From positions 1 to 41,365 of the forward strand of contig DATFLY010000006.1 of the NCBI GenBank assembly GCA_035267185.1: DNA of 41,365 bases. Direction: 5' to 3'. The DNA is from JAUIBE01 sp035267185. GTDB lineage: Bacteria > Pseudomonadota > Gammaproteobacteria > Xanthomonadales > SZUA-36. The notes beneath the pieces are model-generated. The model saw only the letters and a list, made by a program, of their open reading frames with translations, was not told the DNA's origin and did not search any database. The position numbers were made by a program, and so were the translations under genes. Each line of letters begins with the position of its first letter. The first letter of the stretch is position 1. Shown piece after piece: positions 1 to 8,633 of the stretch.

Positions 1-1563
1 GATTCCCAGAAACCCTGGGCTGAGGCTGTGGCAGTTAAAGATGGAGTCATCACCTACGTGGGCGATGAAGCAGGCGTCTCGGCCCACATCAATCAAGAAA
101 CAGAAGTGATCAGCATTGGCGAAGGCATGCTGATGCCAGGTTTCCACGACGCCCACATGCATCCTATGGCCGCAGGTACCACCTATCTTCGTTGCCCACT
201 TGATGGCCTGTCCTGGCCGGATGAAGTATTGAGACGCCTTTCTGAATGTGAGCAACCGCTTGAGAAGGGCGAATGGCTGCGGGCTACCGGCCTGGAATCC
301 AGCATACTTGAGAGGCAGGGGCCAGGTATGAAATTGCTTGATGATGTATCTGCAGGTCATCCGGCTTTGATTACAGGCCAGCATGGATTCGATGCATGGG
401 TCAATTCAGATGCCATGAAAATTGCGCAGGCCGAGGCGACGCAAGATCAGCTCGCTGGAGAAGCATTTGTTCGTGAACCAGAAAGTGGAGAGCTCACTGG
501 TGTTTTGCGTCAGAAGGCTTTCAGCATCGTTTGGCGACAGGCAACTCAATACTCACAGCGAGCATTACTGGAAGGCCTCAGGCTTGCCTCGCAATATGCC
601 AACAGTCTCGGGATCACATCGGCTAGCGAATCTGCAGCTTTTCCCGATCATTGGAAAGCTTATCGTCAGGCGGATCAGGCTGGTGAAATGACATTGCGGG
701 TACAGGCCGCTTTGCGTTGGGAGCCAGAGATGGGAAAAGACCAACTGGTGGCATTTGAGAAGATGCGTGAACAGGCAAACGGGCCATTGTTTAAGTCGAA
801 TACAATCAAATTGTTTATTGATGGCGACAGTTTGTTCTCGGATGCCAGCGTGCTGGATCCTTATGAAAGTGACGGAGGCTTTGGCTTTTCAAACTATGAA
901 GAACAGCTGCCAGGACTTGTTACGTTTCTGGATTCTGCAGGATTCGATTTGCATATGCATGCTTATGGGGATCGCGCAGTGCGTAACGCGCTGGATGCCA
1001 TTGAAATCGCAATCCGGACCAATCCTCCCAGGGAGCGTCGTCACCAGCTGGCCCATATTGCACTGGTACATGCCGACGACCTGCCCAGATTTGAAGAGCT
1101 GGGTGTTACAGCAAACATTCAGCCGCTGTGGGCCTGGATGAGTGATGAGCGGCGCGAGGAATGTGCAGGTTTGGGGCAAGCTCGATGTGATCGTCTTTTT
1201 CAGTTTCGTGACCTTTTCGATTCCGGAGCAAGGGTGGTGGCTGGAAGTGACTGGATTTCAGAATCCATGAGCCCGCTTTACAACATCCAGATCGCACTGA
1301 CCCGGCAGCCGCCGGGTGAGGGTGGTCCGCCGTGGCATCCTGAGCAGCGCGTCACGCTTGAGGAAATGCTAAGCGCCTATACCATCAATGCCGCCTGGCA
1401 GGCAGGTCAGGAAGATGTGTCAGGTTCAATCGAAGTCGGAAAAGCCGCTGACCTGATTGTGCTGGATCGCAATCTGTTTGAAGTGAATCCGATGCAATTG
1501 AAAGACGTCAGGGTTCTAAGGACTTTCCTTGAAGGTGAGAAAGTTTATTCCCTGCATCAATGA
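1..1563 (+). CDS. Amidohydrolase family 3 (YtcJ-like), 5' end outside the window
   Basis: The frame is open from base 1 to the TGA at 1561-1563. The first residues (DSQKPWAEAVAVKDG) are a typical strand just inside the N-terminus of YtcJ-like amidohydrolases, so the true start lies upstream and the GTG at 28 is probably internal. A metal-site HxH occurs in GFHDAHMHP. Later conserved blocks are LHMHAYGDRAVRNAL, HQLAHIALVHADD and GSDWISESMSPL. The C-terminal KAADLIVLDRNLFEV is the composite beta-sandwich strand found in this superfamily. Family members hydrolyse amide or related C-N bonds in a metal-dependent TIM barrel. The substrate cannot be told from sequence, and no signal peptide can be judged. 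The next gene is convergent after 88 bp. Confidence 0.9.
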   Translation, partial: DSQKPWAEAVAVKDGVITYVGDEAGVSAHINQETEVISIGEGMLMPGFHDAHMHPMAAGTTYLRCPLDGLSWPDEVLRRLSECEQPLEKGEWLRATGLESSILERQGPGMKLLDDVSAGHPALITGQHGFDAWVNSDAMKIAQAEATQDQLAGEAFVREPESGELTGVLRQKAFSIVWRQATQYSQRALLEGLRLASQYANSLGITSASESAAFPDHWKAYRQADQAGEMTLRVQAALRWEPEMGKDQLVAFEKMREQANGPLFKSNTIKLFIDGDSLFSDASVLDPYESDGGFGFSNYEEQLPGLVTFLDSAGFDLHMHAYGDRAVRNALDAIEIAIRTNPPRERRHQLAHIALVHADDLPRFEELGVTANIQPLWAWMSDERREECAGLGQARCDRLFQFRDLFDSGARVVAGSDWISESMSPLYNIQIALTRQPPGEGGPPWHPEQRVTLEEMLSAYTINAAWQAGQEDVSGSIEVGKAADLIVLDRNLFEVNPMQLKDVRVLRTFLEGEKVYSLHQ

Positions 1564-1651
1564 CGCCGGCATTCAGGCCCTGATCGAATCTTGATGCAAA
1601 CGCCTGCAAAATTCTTATCTTCGCGCCCCTGGAGCAATAAGAAGGCGCAGT

Positions 1652-2077
1652 TCAGGTCCTTGGTTTTGGACTGGCGGTAAATTGGTGAAGCGCCATCCCA
1701 ACCAGCATGGCAATCACGAATATCACCACTTCCCAGCGTCCCAGAGCGAGGCCGCTGATTGCAGGGCCGGGGCACAGGCCGATTAATCCCCAGCCGACAC
1801 CAAAAAGGATGGCGCCACCCACCAGTCGTGCATCGATATTCCGTTTTGCTGGTGCTGGGAAATTTTCAGCGAACACTGGCTGATTTCGCTGGACAGCCAG
1901 GCGCCAGGCAATTGCCATGACCAACAGTGCACTGGCCATCACAAGGGCAAGGCTGGCATCCCATTGCCCGAATACATCCAGAAAACCGAGCACTTTGGCG
2001 GGGTCTATCATGCGCGAGATTGTCAGACCTGCACTGAAGATGATACCGGCGATAAAAGCCACCATTGACTGGCGCAT
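1652..2077 (-). CDS. YeeE/YedE-family membrane protein, DUF6691 (PmpB-like)
   Basis: About 141 residues with four hydrophobic segments. It carries the family landmarks DPAKVLGFLDVFGQWDASL near the N-terminus and GWGLIGLCPGPAISG in the second half, where the conserved Cys-Pro-Gly lies. These half-size YeeE/YedE proteins are predicted transporters of sulfur compounds such as thiosulfate, and usually occur as pairs called PmpA and PmpB. That role is known for the family and inferred here. The start is uncertain: an ATG at 2077 follows the upstream stop in TGAAATG and matches the usual family N-terminus. The frame stays open to an ATG at 2092 and a GTG at 2119, which would overlap the upstream gene. 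It is the last gene of a minus-strand operon behind its partner and a GFA gene. Confidence 0.88.
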   Translation of the reverse strand: MRQSMVAFIAGIIFSAGLTISRMIDPAKVLGFLDVFGQWDASLALVMASALLVMAIAWRLAVQRNQPVFAENFPAPAKRNIDARLVGGAILFGVGWGLIGLCPGPAISGLALGRWEVVIFVIAMLVGMALHQFTASPKPRT

Positions 2078-2078
2078 T

Positions 2079-2501
2079 TCAGGCCAAACCATGTCGAATG
2101 ATGTAAACGGTTGCGACACCGGCCAACATAAAGATCAACGTTGCGACAATTGAACGGGTGGACCACCTGGAGATCCCACATACACCGTGACCGCTTGTAC
2201 AGCCCGAGCCCAGTCTTGTGCCGAATCCAACCAATAGGCCACCGGTGATCAGTGACGGCACATCATTTTCGATGGTAATGGCCGCAAGCTGACCCGTCAG
2301 CACCTGAACCACCAATGGCCCTGCAACCAGGCCGGCGATGAAGGCGATCCGCCAGCCACGATCTCCCTTCACCGGTTTGGAAAGGCTACCAATGATGCCG
2401 CTGATGCCTGCGATTTTTCCGTTAATAATCAGCATCATGGCAGCTGCAAATCCAATCATTGCACCGCCGATGATTGCCGGGATGGGTGTGAAGTTATGCA
2501 T
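2079..2501 (-). CDS. YeeE/YedE-family membrane protein (PmpA-like)
   Basis: 140 residues, with hydrophobic helices separated by glycine-rich turns. The hallmark motif GSGCTSGHGVCGISR is present; its cysteines are thought to handle thiosulfate-type sulfur in YeeE relatives. The start ATG at 2501 has an AGG-type ribosome site a few bases upstream and lies only 5 bp after the stop of the GFA gene. It is followed at once by the PmpB-like partner, so the three genes look co-transcribed. The two half-size proteins probably pair to make one transporter-like unit (inference from family behaviour). No rhodanese or SoxYZ gene is visible next to it to confirm a sulfur pathway. Confidence 0.9.
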   Translation of the reverse strand: MHNFTPIPAIIGGAMIGFAAAMMLIINGKIAGISGIIGSLSKPVKGDRGWRIAFIAGLVAGPLVVQVLTGQLAAITIENDVPSLITGGLLVGFGTRLGSGCTSGHGVCGISRWSTRSIVATLIFMLAGVATVYIIRHGLA

Positions 2502-2506
2502 TTGAC

Positions 2507-2920
2507 CTATTCCGGATAGCCAGAAAAACAGGGAATCTTCGCCTCACTGCAGGACCACGATGTCTTCGAATCCTGGAAAATCCTTGCCTGGGGTTTGATA
2601 TTCGGTTCCACATCGAGCGTGCCCGCCGGGATAAAAACCACTTCAAACTCAGGTACTTCGCGCGGGAGTGGTCCGCCGCAGGTATTGCAAAAAGTGCGGG
2701 AAAATCTCTTTGCTTCGGGAAGCATGAAGGTGCTGATCTGGCTGGTGTCACCGGTCCACTCAATGCTTTCACCTTTGACGAATACATTTGAAGCATGCCC
2801 GGTACCTGAGGATTTCCTGCAGCGCGAGCAATGACAGTGAAAAAAGCGGATGGGTTCGCCAATTAGCTTGTAGCTCAAGGCGCCACAAAGACAAGATCCT
2901 GTGAGTACCTGTTGGGGCAT
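2507..2920 (-). CDS. GFA-family (Gfa-like, CENP-V fold) zinc protein
   Basis: 137 residues that fit one complete GFA domain. Zinc-ligand cysteines are visible in GSCLCGALSY, HCHCSRCRKSSG and CNTCGGPL, in the spacing of glutathione-dependent formaldehyde-activating enzyme relatives. The founding enzyme was reported to help form S-hydroxymethylglutathione, but most GFA proteins have no proven activity, so formaldehyde handling is only one possibility. It is the first gene of the minus-strand operon with the two YeeE/YedE genes (5 bp gap). It is divergent from aceK, and the shared promoter region is about 100 bp if aceK starts at 3019. Confidence 0.9.
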   Translation of the reverse strand: MPQQVLTGSCLCGALSYKLIGEPIRFFHCHCSRCRKSSGTGHASNVFVKGESIEWTGDTSQISTFMLPEAKRFSRTFCNTCGGPLPREVPEFEVVFIPAGTLDVEPNIKPQARIFQDSKTSWSCSEAKIPCFSGYPE

Positions 2921-3018
2921 TTTGTTTCCCTCCGATGTCAGACATTAGCTGCTGTGGCAAGATTGCAGTTTACACCCGAATTTCTGGGCACTGGCTACAC
3001 CTTGCAGGGGCGAATGGT

Positions 3019-4758
3019 TTGAACCTGGTAGAAATTCCCGATGACGTTTTCAAAATGGCTGCGCAAATCATCCGCGACGGCTTTGATCGGCATTACGATT
3101 TGTTCAGAACCTATTGTGCAAAAGCCCGGCAATGCTTTGAAAATGGCGAGTGGCAGAAGGCCAGCCAGATTAACCGCGAGCGAATCGAGAGCTACGAACT
3201 GCGAGTGGATGAAACGGTAGAAGCCCTGGAAAAGAGTTTTGAAAGCGAAGCACGCAACAGCGATGCCTGGCCCAGGATCAAGCGAGCTTATATCGGGCAG
3301 TTAATGGATCACCTGCAGGCCGAGTGTGCAGAGACGTTTTACAACTCTGTAGCCTGTCGCGTGCTTCGCCGTGAGTACTACAACAACGACCATATTTTCT
3401 GGCGCCCTGTGCTCAGCACAGAACACCTGGATGGCAGTCAGCCTTCTTATCGTGGTTACTATCCGGGCAAAAAGGGAATGAGACGGTGTTTGCTTGCCAT
3501 TCTGACCCGGCCGGGACTGAACAATCCTTTTGAAAATCTCAGGGGTGATGTGCGCCGGCTTGAGCGGGCCATTCGTAAAGGCCAGGGTCGCAAGTGGAAG
3601 CGGGAATCCAACTACCAGGTACATATACTGAGCTCGCTGTTTTTCAGGAACAAGGCCGCATATATCGTTGGTCGGACAATTAACGGTGATGTGATCACTC
3701 CGTTTGTTATCCCGCTTCTGCAAAATGACAAGGGCGAGCTTTTCGCTGACACCCTGATCGATCGACGCAAGGACTCGGCCATCCTTTTCAGCTTTGCGCG
3801 CGCCTACTTTTTTGTTGATATGGAAGCGCCATCAGCCTATGTAAAATTTCTGCGCTCTTTCATGCCTGGCAAATCCATGGTTGATCTATACGCCATGCTG
3901 GGCCTGCAAAAACAGGCCAAAACGCTGTTTTACCGTGGATTGCAATATCACCTGGACCACTCGCGGGATCATTTCGAAATCACACCGGGCATCCCGGGCA
4001 TGGTCATGCTGGTGTTCTACCTGCCCTCGCATGATTTTGTTTTCAAAGTCATTCGCGACAAGTTTGCCCCCCCAAAGGCGATCAGTCGTGAGGAGGTCAA
4101 GGAAAAGTACCACCTGGTGAAGATGCATGATCGCGTGGGCCGCATGGCCGATACGCTTGAGTATTCAAACGTGGCCATACCCATCAACAGGATTGACCCT
4201 GATTTGCTGGAGCAACTCAGGAGTGAAACCTCACTGAACATCGAGATCGACGATGATCTGCTAATTCTCAGGCATGTATATATTGAGCGACGCATGGAGC
4301 CGCTCGATCAGTACCTTGTTGGATTAAAGGGAGGGCGGCGCAAACGAGCGATTCGGGAATACGGACAGGCGATCAAGGACCTGGTCAGTGCCAATATCTT
4401 TCCAGGCGATATGTTTAAGAAGAACTTTGGTGTCACCCGAACGCGGCGTGTCGTCTTCTACGATTATGACGAAATCTGCTACGTCACCGACTGCAATTTT
4501 CGAAAGATTCCGCCCGCCAGGGACTACATGGACGAAATGGCGCCATCCGGCTGGTACTCGACCGCGGAAGATGATGTCTTTCCCGAAACATTCGGCCCCT
4601 ATTTTTTTGCCATTCAAAAAGATCTTAACTACTTCAAGAGGTATCACGGTGAATTGCTGGAAGCCAACTGGTGGAAGGCTCAGCAGGAAGAAATTCGCAA
4701 TGGCCGCCCGGCTGATATCTTTCCTTATCGCCAGAAAATTCGATTTGAGCGACGATGA
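3019..4758 (+). CDS. aceK: Isocitrate dehydrogenase kinase/phosphatase AceK
   Basis: AceK phosphorylates and dephosphorylates isocitrate dehydrogenase in the cytoplasm and so sets the split between the TCA cycle and the glyoxylate shunt. The protein matches the family end to end: an N-terminal block with IIRDGFDRHYDLF, the middle signature YNNDHIFWRPVLSTE, and the kinase-core block FYDYDEICYVTDCNFR with its catalytic aspartates. The C-terminus (DIFPYRQKIRFERR) also matches E. coli AceK. I prefer a TTG start at 3019 because AGGGG lies 8 bp upstream and the length (579 aa) and N-terminus then fit the family. The frame is open back to an ATG at 2935, which has no ribosome site and would leave only 14 bp to the divergent GFA start. 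No aceA or aceB is next to it, so it is separated from its usual operon within this window. Confidence 0.95.
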   Translation: MNLVEIPDDVFKMAAQIIRDGFDRHYDLFRTYCAKARQCFENGEWQKASQINRERIESYELRVDETVEALEKSFESEARNSDAWPRIKRAYIGQLMDHLQAECAETFYNSVACRVLRREYYNNDHIFWRPVLSTEHLDGSQPSYRGYYPGKKGMRRCLLAILTRPGLNNPFENLRGDVRRLERAIRKGQGRKWKRESNYQVHILSSLFFRNKAAYIVGRTINGDVITPFVIPLLQNDKGELFADTLIDRRKDSAILFSFARAYFFVDMEAPSAYVKFLRSFMPGKSMVDLYAMLGLQKQAKTLFYRGLQYHLDHSRDHFEITPGIPGMVMLVFYLPSHDFVFKVIRDKFAPPKAISREEVKEKYHLVKMHDRVGRMADTLEYSNVAIPINRIDPDLLEQLRSETSLNIEIDDDLLILRHVYIERRMEPLDQYLVGLKGGRRKRAIREYGQAIKDLVSANIFPGDMFKKNFGVTRTRRVVFYDYDEICYVTDCNFRKIPPARDYMDEMAPSGWYSTAEDDVFPETFGPYFFAIQKDLNYFKRYHGELLEANWWKAQQEEIRNGRPADIFPYRQKIRFERR

Positions 4759-4870
4759 CTGACTGGACTTTTCTGCCGGGTGTGTACAGATGCGTTCGGA
4801 GCATGGCTTAGTGGTTGTATTATCCTCGGCGCCAGGCACATTTATGCTGGCGCAATAAGGAACCAATGGA

Positions 4871-6349
4871 TTGATTCAGAAAATACTGATAGCAGTCGTG
4901 CTGAGTTTTGTTTTTCTGACCGCGCTGGGCCAGGAAGCGGATAAACGTGGCTGGGAGGTCACGCCACCTAAACCATACCAGGGAAAACTCAACTCCCTGG
5001 CGCTGCTGAATATCCGCAACGCTGAGCTGGATACAGTCATTGAAGGGCTCCAGTCGCCCTGGGCTATGGAGTTCGTGAATCCTGACGAACTGCTGATGAC
5101 AGAATTTGCCGGGCGTTTGTTGCGCGTCAATTTAAAAACCGGCGAAAAAACAGTCATTTCCGGTGTTCCTGTGGTTGCCAATGACCGGCAACAAACGGGC
5201 TTGCTGGATGTCGAGTTACACCCGGATTTTGAAAACAACCAGCGCCTGTACCTAAGCTATTCGCAAGCTGATCCGGACAGTGGCAAGTACTATCTCACTG
5301 CCGTGGCCACCGCATTACTGAAAGATGATGCGCTCGAAGAACTGGAAGTCATTGTTGAAGCAGGACCGCACGGATGGTCACCATCCAACTTTGGCGGCGC
5401 CCTGGAGTTTGACAATTCGGGCCACCTTTATGTCTCGATTGGTGATCGCTCCGAGGTGGGTTTTGTGCAGGATCCGGCGCGGTTTGAGGGCAAAATTCTG
5501 CGCATGAATGACGATGGCAGTGCCCCTGCAGATAATCCATTTGCGGATGTGGCTGCCACCCGCGGGCTGGTTTACGCATTGGGTGTTCGCAATCCGCAGG
5601 GATTGTATTTCGATTGGGTTTCCGGCCGGCTTTTTGAGTCTGAGCACGGACCGAAAGGTGGTGATGAGGTCAACGTCATTGAAGCCGGAGCAAACTACGG
5701 CTGGCCCGATGTCAGCTATGGTCTGAACTACACCTGGCAACCATTTCCCCATGGAACGCATAAAGAAGGCACACAACAACCGCTTTATCACTACCTTCCG
5801 TCAAGAGGCATCTCCTCCATTGAAATGTACCGTGGCGACATGTTTCCTGAATGGGATGGTGATCTGCTGGTGGCGGCCCTGCGAGGGCATAACCTAAGCC
5901 GACTTGATCTCGACGGGGATGTGGTTCGTTCCGAAACGCCATTTCTAAATGAGGTAAACCGCCGCATTCGGGATCTGAAGGTTGCCGAAGACGGTTCGAT
6001 TTACATTCTGGCTGAACAGGAACCGGACAATCCCACAGGCGGTGTCCTTCTTCGGCTTCATCGCTCAGCCGCAGAGCCCATCGTCGAGGCGCCAACCGCC
6101 GGGAAAGATGTTTACGAAATGGTTTGCGCCGGCTGCCATGATGTTGGTGCTGCGGATGCGCCCAGGCTGGGCGTTCAGGAAGACTGGCTGGAGATTCTGA
6201 GGCAACCCCGGTCGCTCACCCTGGAGCGCACGCTTGAGGGTTACCAGGGGATGCCAGCCCGTGGCCTGTGCTACATCTGTAATGACCAGCATCTTGAGTC
6301 AGCGCTTGACTACATGCTTGAGCAATCCAGTGAAAAGCCTGCGAATTAG
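4871..6349 (+). CDS. Secreted PQQ-dependent sugar dehydrogenase-type propeller with C-terminal cytochrome c domain
   Basis: 492 residues. A signal peptide (hydrophobic run ending near TALGQ) is followed by a soluble glucose/sorbosone dehydrogenase-like beta-propeller. Landmarks are GLQSPWAMEF near residue 60, GLLDVELHPDF, FGGALEFDNSG, YALGVRNPQGLYFD and ESEHGPKGGDEVN with GANYGWPDVSYG. About residues 405-490 form a small cytochrome c domain with CAGCH (C419, C422, H423) and a possible axial Met in QGMP. A second CxxC pair lies in LCYIC. Family members oxidise aldoses or other substrates in the periplasm; the fused haem would pass electrons on. PQQ use is inferred from the family. The TTG start at 4871 has AAGGA 9 bp upstream. 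Its stop codon overlaps that of the convergent AraC gene by 4 bp. Confidence 0.9.
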   Translation: MIQKILIAVVLSFVFLTALGQEADKRGWEVTPPKPYQGKLNSLALLNIRNAELDTVIEGLQSPWAMEFVNPDELLMTEFAGRLLRVNLKTGEKTVISGVPVVANDRQQTGLLDVELHPDFENNQRLYLSYSQADPDSGKYYLTAVATALLKDDALEELEVIVEAGPHGWSPSNFGGALEFDNSGHLYVSIGDRSEVGFVQDPARFEGKILRMNDDGSAPADNPFADVAATRGLVYALGVRNPQGLYFDWVSGRLFESEHGPKGGDEVNVIEAGANYGWPDVSYGLNYTWQPFPHGTHKEGTQQPLYHYLPSRGISSIEMYRGDMFPEWDGDLLVAALRGHNLSRLDLDGDVVRSETPFLNEVNRRIRDLKVAEDGSIYILAEQEPDNPTGGVLLRLHRSAAEPIVEAPTAGKDVYEMVCAGCHDVGAADAPRLGVQEDWLEILRQPRSLTLERTLEGYQGMPARGLCYICNDQHLESALDYMLEQSSEKPAN

Positions 6350-7266
6350 TGTGGGGTGACCTGGGTACGCCAGCCGCGGGGCGTCATACCAAAATAACTC
6401 TTGAACCGGCGGTGAAAGGCCGACCGGTTTGTAAATCCCACTGCCTGCGACACCTCTTCTGTTGAAATGTCCATGGCTTCCAGCAGCCTGGCTGCGGCTT
6501 CCATTCTTATTTCTCCCAGGTATCGCAAAGGTGTTGTGCCGTACGCTGCCGAAAAGATGCGCACAAAATGATGACGGGCAATGCAGGCCTCGCGGGCGAG
6601 CGCACCGAGACTCAGCGTGCTGTCATCATAGGCATCGTTCATAAGGGCCACGGCCCTTTTCAGTCTTCTGCAAAGCTCCTCGCGTGTTGTCCTTTTTACC
6701 GAGTCCAGCTGGTCGGGTCGTCGGGCATCAGCGTTCTGGGTTGCCAGCAGTTCGGCAGCCACCATGGCTGCTTGTTCCTCGGCGTTTTCAGATGCATCAG
6801 AGCTGGCCTGAGCGGCCCGGGTCAACACATTCAATCGCATCATCATCTGCCTGCCGGGTTTAAACAATCCGGTGGCAATGACAGATTCTTCCCTGTCTTC
6901 GGGACATTCGTCATCCAGCACGCGCTGATTCAATGAGCGCGTCATGGCCCTTGGAAAAACAATCATTGAGGACATGAACGGAAGTTCACTATTGGCTGTG
7001 TAGGCGTAGCGTTCATTTTCACCGATGGCGAGCACCGCCCCTGACGTCAGATGGATGGTGTCGTGGCCCAGGAACTCGTAGGTCTCCGTGGCGCCGGCAC
7101 ACCAGCAGATCGCTGCCACGCTCCACGCCGGATCAAATGAATCCGAAAGCCCGTACGACTGGCTGCTTACTGTTCCACTGAACACCGAACCTTCAGTTGC
7201 GCAACGGCGATAGTAGTCAGTCAGGCCTGGCTCATCAGGCCCAGGCGGTTTGTTAAGAAGCATCAT
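6346..7266 (-). CDS. AraC-family transcriptional regulator
   Basis: 306 residues with an N-terminal sensor part of unknown ligand. The C-terminal AraC/XylS DNA-binding domain spans about residues 200-303. Both helix-turn-helix units are visible: LSLGALAREACIARHHFVRIF and the second one in EEVSQAVGFTNRSAFHRRFK, ending in the usual GMTPRGWR. There is no signal peptide, so it is cytoplasmic. It is divergent from the secreted DUF1579-like gene at 7450, with a 183-bp gap holding two perfect palindromes, so control of that gene or of itself is likely (inference). The start is moderately certain: two adjacent ATGs (7266 and 7263) lack a strong ribosome site. Confidence 0.9.
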   Translation of the reverse strand: MMLLNKPPGPDEPGLTDYYRRCATEGSVFSGTVSSQSYGLSDSFDPAWSVAAICWCAGATETYEFLGHDTIHLTSGAVLAIGENERYAYTANSELPFMSSMIVFPRAMTRSLNQRVLDDECPEDREESVIATGLFKPGRQMMMRLNVLTRAAQASSDASENAEEQAAMVAAELLATQNADARRPDQLDSVKRTTREELCRRLKRAVALMNDAYDDSTLSLGALAREACIARHHFVRIFSAAYGTTPLRYLGEIRMEAAARLLEAMDISTEEVSQAVGFTNRSAFHRRFKSYFGMTPRGWRTQVTPH

Positions 7267-7321
7267 TGTTGCGTTTTCGACTCTTTTTGTTGCCCGGATT
7301 GCTAATTTCCCGAAAAACAGC

Positions 7322-7363
7322 CCTCAATTGAGGCGCTTACGCTTCAGAAATACTAACTTAGTA
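7322..7363. promoter_or_regulatory. Two perfect palindromes in the divergent AraC/DUF1579-like gap
   Basis: CCTCAATTGAGG at 7322-7333 and TACTAACTTAGTA at 7351-7363 are both perfect inverted repeats, with centres about 30 bp apart. They lie between the divergent starts at 7266 and 7450. Such dyads suit dimeric regulators; AraC proteins usually bind direct repeats instead, so the binder is unknown. Confidence 0.4.
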
Positions 7364-7382
7364 AATGACCTGGGTGCGCGCG

Positions 7383-7406
7383 TGCCTGGCTGTGTTTCGC
7401 CAGGCA
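7383..7406 (+). promoter_or_regulatory. Stem-loop in the probable leader of the 7450 gene
   Basis: TGCCTGGC at 7383-7390 and GCCAGGCA at 7399-7406 form a perfect 8-bp stem with an 8-nt loop. It ends 43 bp before the ATG at 7450 and has no T-run after it, so it is more likely an mRNA leader structure or operator than a terminator. Confidence 0.35.
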
Positions 7407-7449
7407 GAACAGGCGGTGCGATACAAGGAATACAACACGGGAGTCTGCG

Positions 7450-8631
7450 ATGAATTTGCCAAAGTTAAATTTTCTGACGCGATTGGCGTTAGCAGCTGCA
7501 TGCATGACATCAGGAGTATCCATGGCTGATAAATCAAACACCTGGGGTGATGCCCTGGGTTCGGAAATAACCCCGGAGTGGAACAACCCGGATCACAGGG
7601 CTTTTGATTTCTGGGTTGGTGAATGGGAAATGACCTGGCGGGGCAGGCAGCCGGACAATTTCCACTTTGATGAGGACGGCAGCGTCACCCGCCAGCGTGT
7701 CTTTCCGATCCTGGGTGGCAAGGCCCTGGTTGAGCTGGCCTGGGCAATAGATGCGAACGCCGATGAGCCCAGCCAGCGTGGTTTTTCCATTCGTTACTAC
7801 GATGAAAAACGCGAAAAGTGGGTGATGGCGCAAAACTGGCCAGGTCCGGGAAATCCAGGCTATGCCTTTCTCGACCAGCTGATCGGGTTTAAAGACTTTA
7901 ACCGTTTTAGTATGTACTCAGCCATTCGTCGACCACAGCAGGATGGTTCTTATCAGTATGGACATCGCCGTTATAATTTCGCCGATATCAGTGATGGCTC
8001 ATTCCGTTGGGATGGATCTAACACGTATGATGATGGCCAGACCTATATGACCTGGAATGTTGTCGACGCGACGCGAATTCGTCCGTTGGATCAATTCGGT
8101 GCTGCGGGAACTTCCTGGCCCGGTTACATCGGCGGCCAGCTTTGCACAGATGAGCCCAATGGCGCCTATGACCATATCGAGGGCTCATGGGCGGGCACGC
8201 TTGAAGAGCCTGGCAACAGCAAAAAGGTGACCATGAATGCCGGGCGATTGCTGGATGGGTGTGCTGTTGCCCTGGCAGTCAATATCGAAGGTGGCCGGCA
8301 AATATTTTCGACCCTGAGTTTTGAACCGCGATCAGGCAACTGGATCATGTTTACCCTCGATAATCGACCGGGCATGGGTCACGTCTACTTCTGGTCGCCG
8401 GATGCCGGCGAAGGCGCAACATTCCACCAGGCGCCGGGCCTTTCCATCAAAAATGACCAGGAATTGTATGTCCTGGATGAAAATTTCGATGCCACTGCTG
8501 CACGGACTCGTTTGATCTGGCAAAAAGTGGAATCCGACAGAATCGTGATTGAGCGACAGCATCGCTCGGACGAGGGTAGCAATTGGGAAACGGGAGCAAC
8601 CTACTCGTTGAACAGGGTAGGCGGAGAATGA
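7450..8631 (+). CDS. Secreted protein with DUF1579-like start, function unknown
   Basis: 393 residues with a clear signal peptide (MNLPKLNFLTRLALAAACMT..., cleavage near SMA-DK). The mature part opens with AFDFWVGEWEMTWRG, the typical first strand of DUF1579/THAP4-like lipocalin-style barrels. A second barrel-like stretch follows from about residue 240 (HIEGSWAGTLEEPG onward). The ATG at 7450 has CGGGAG 6 bp upstream. The stop overlaps the neighbourhood of the next start (ATGA at 8628-8631), and the next protein carries the related motif FDFWLGQWDVTP, so the two are a co-transcribed related pair. No catalytic residues are recognisable. It sits downstream of a divergent AraC regulator that may control it. 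Confidence 0.8.
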   Translation: MNLPKLNFLTRLALAAACMTSGVSMADKSNTWGDALGSEITPEWNNPDHRAFDFWVGEWEMTWRGRQPDNFHFDEDGSVTRQRVFPILGGKALVELAWAIDANADEPSQRGFSIRYYDEKREKWVMAQNWPGPGNPGYAFLDQLIGFKDFNRFSMYSAIRRPQQDGSYQYGHRRYNFADISDGSFRWDGSNTYDDGQTYMTWNVVDATRIRPLDQFGAAGTSWPGYIGGQLCTDEPNGAYDHIEGSWAGTLEEPGNSKKVTMNAGRLLDGCAVALAVNIEGGRQIFSTLSFEPRSGNWIMFTLDNRPGMGHVYFWSPDAGEGATFHQAPGLSIKNDQELYVLDENFDATAARTRLIWQKVESDRIVIERQHRSDEGSNWETGATYSLNRVGGE

Positions 8632-8633
8632 CT

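Noticed and set aside
3301..3723. Long minus-strand frame inside aceK
   Set aside because: It lies entirely opposite the well-conserved aceK frame and has no recognisable protein features.
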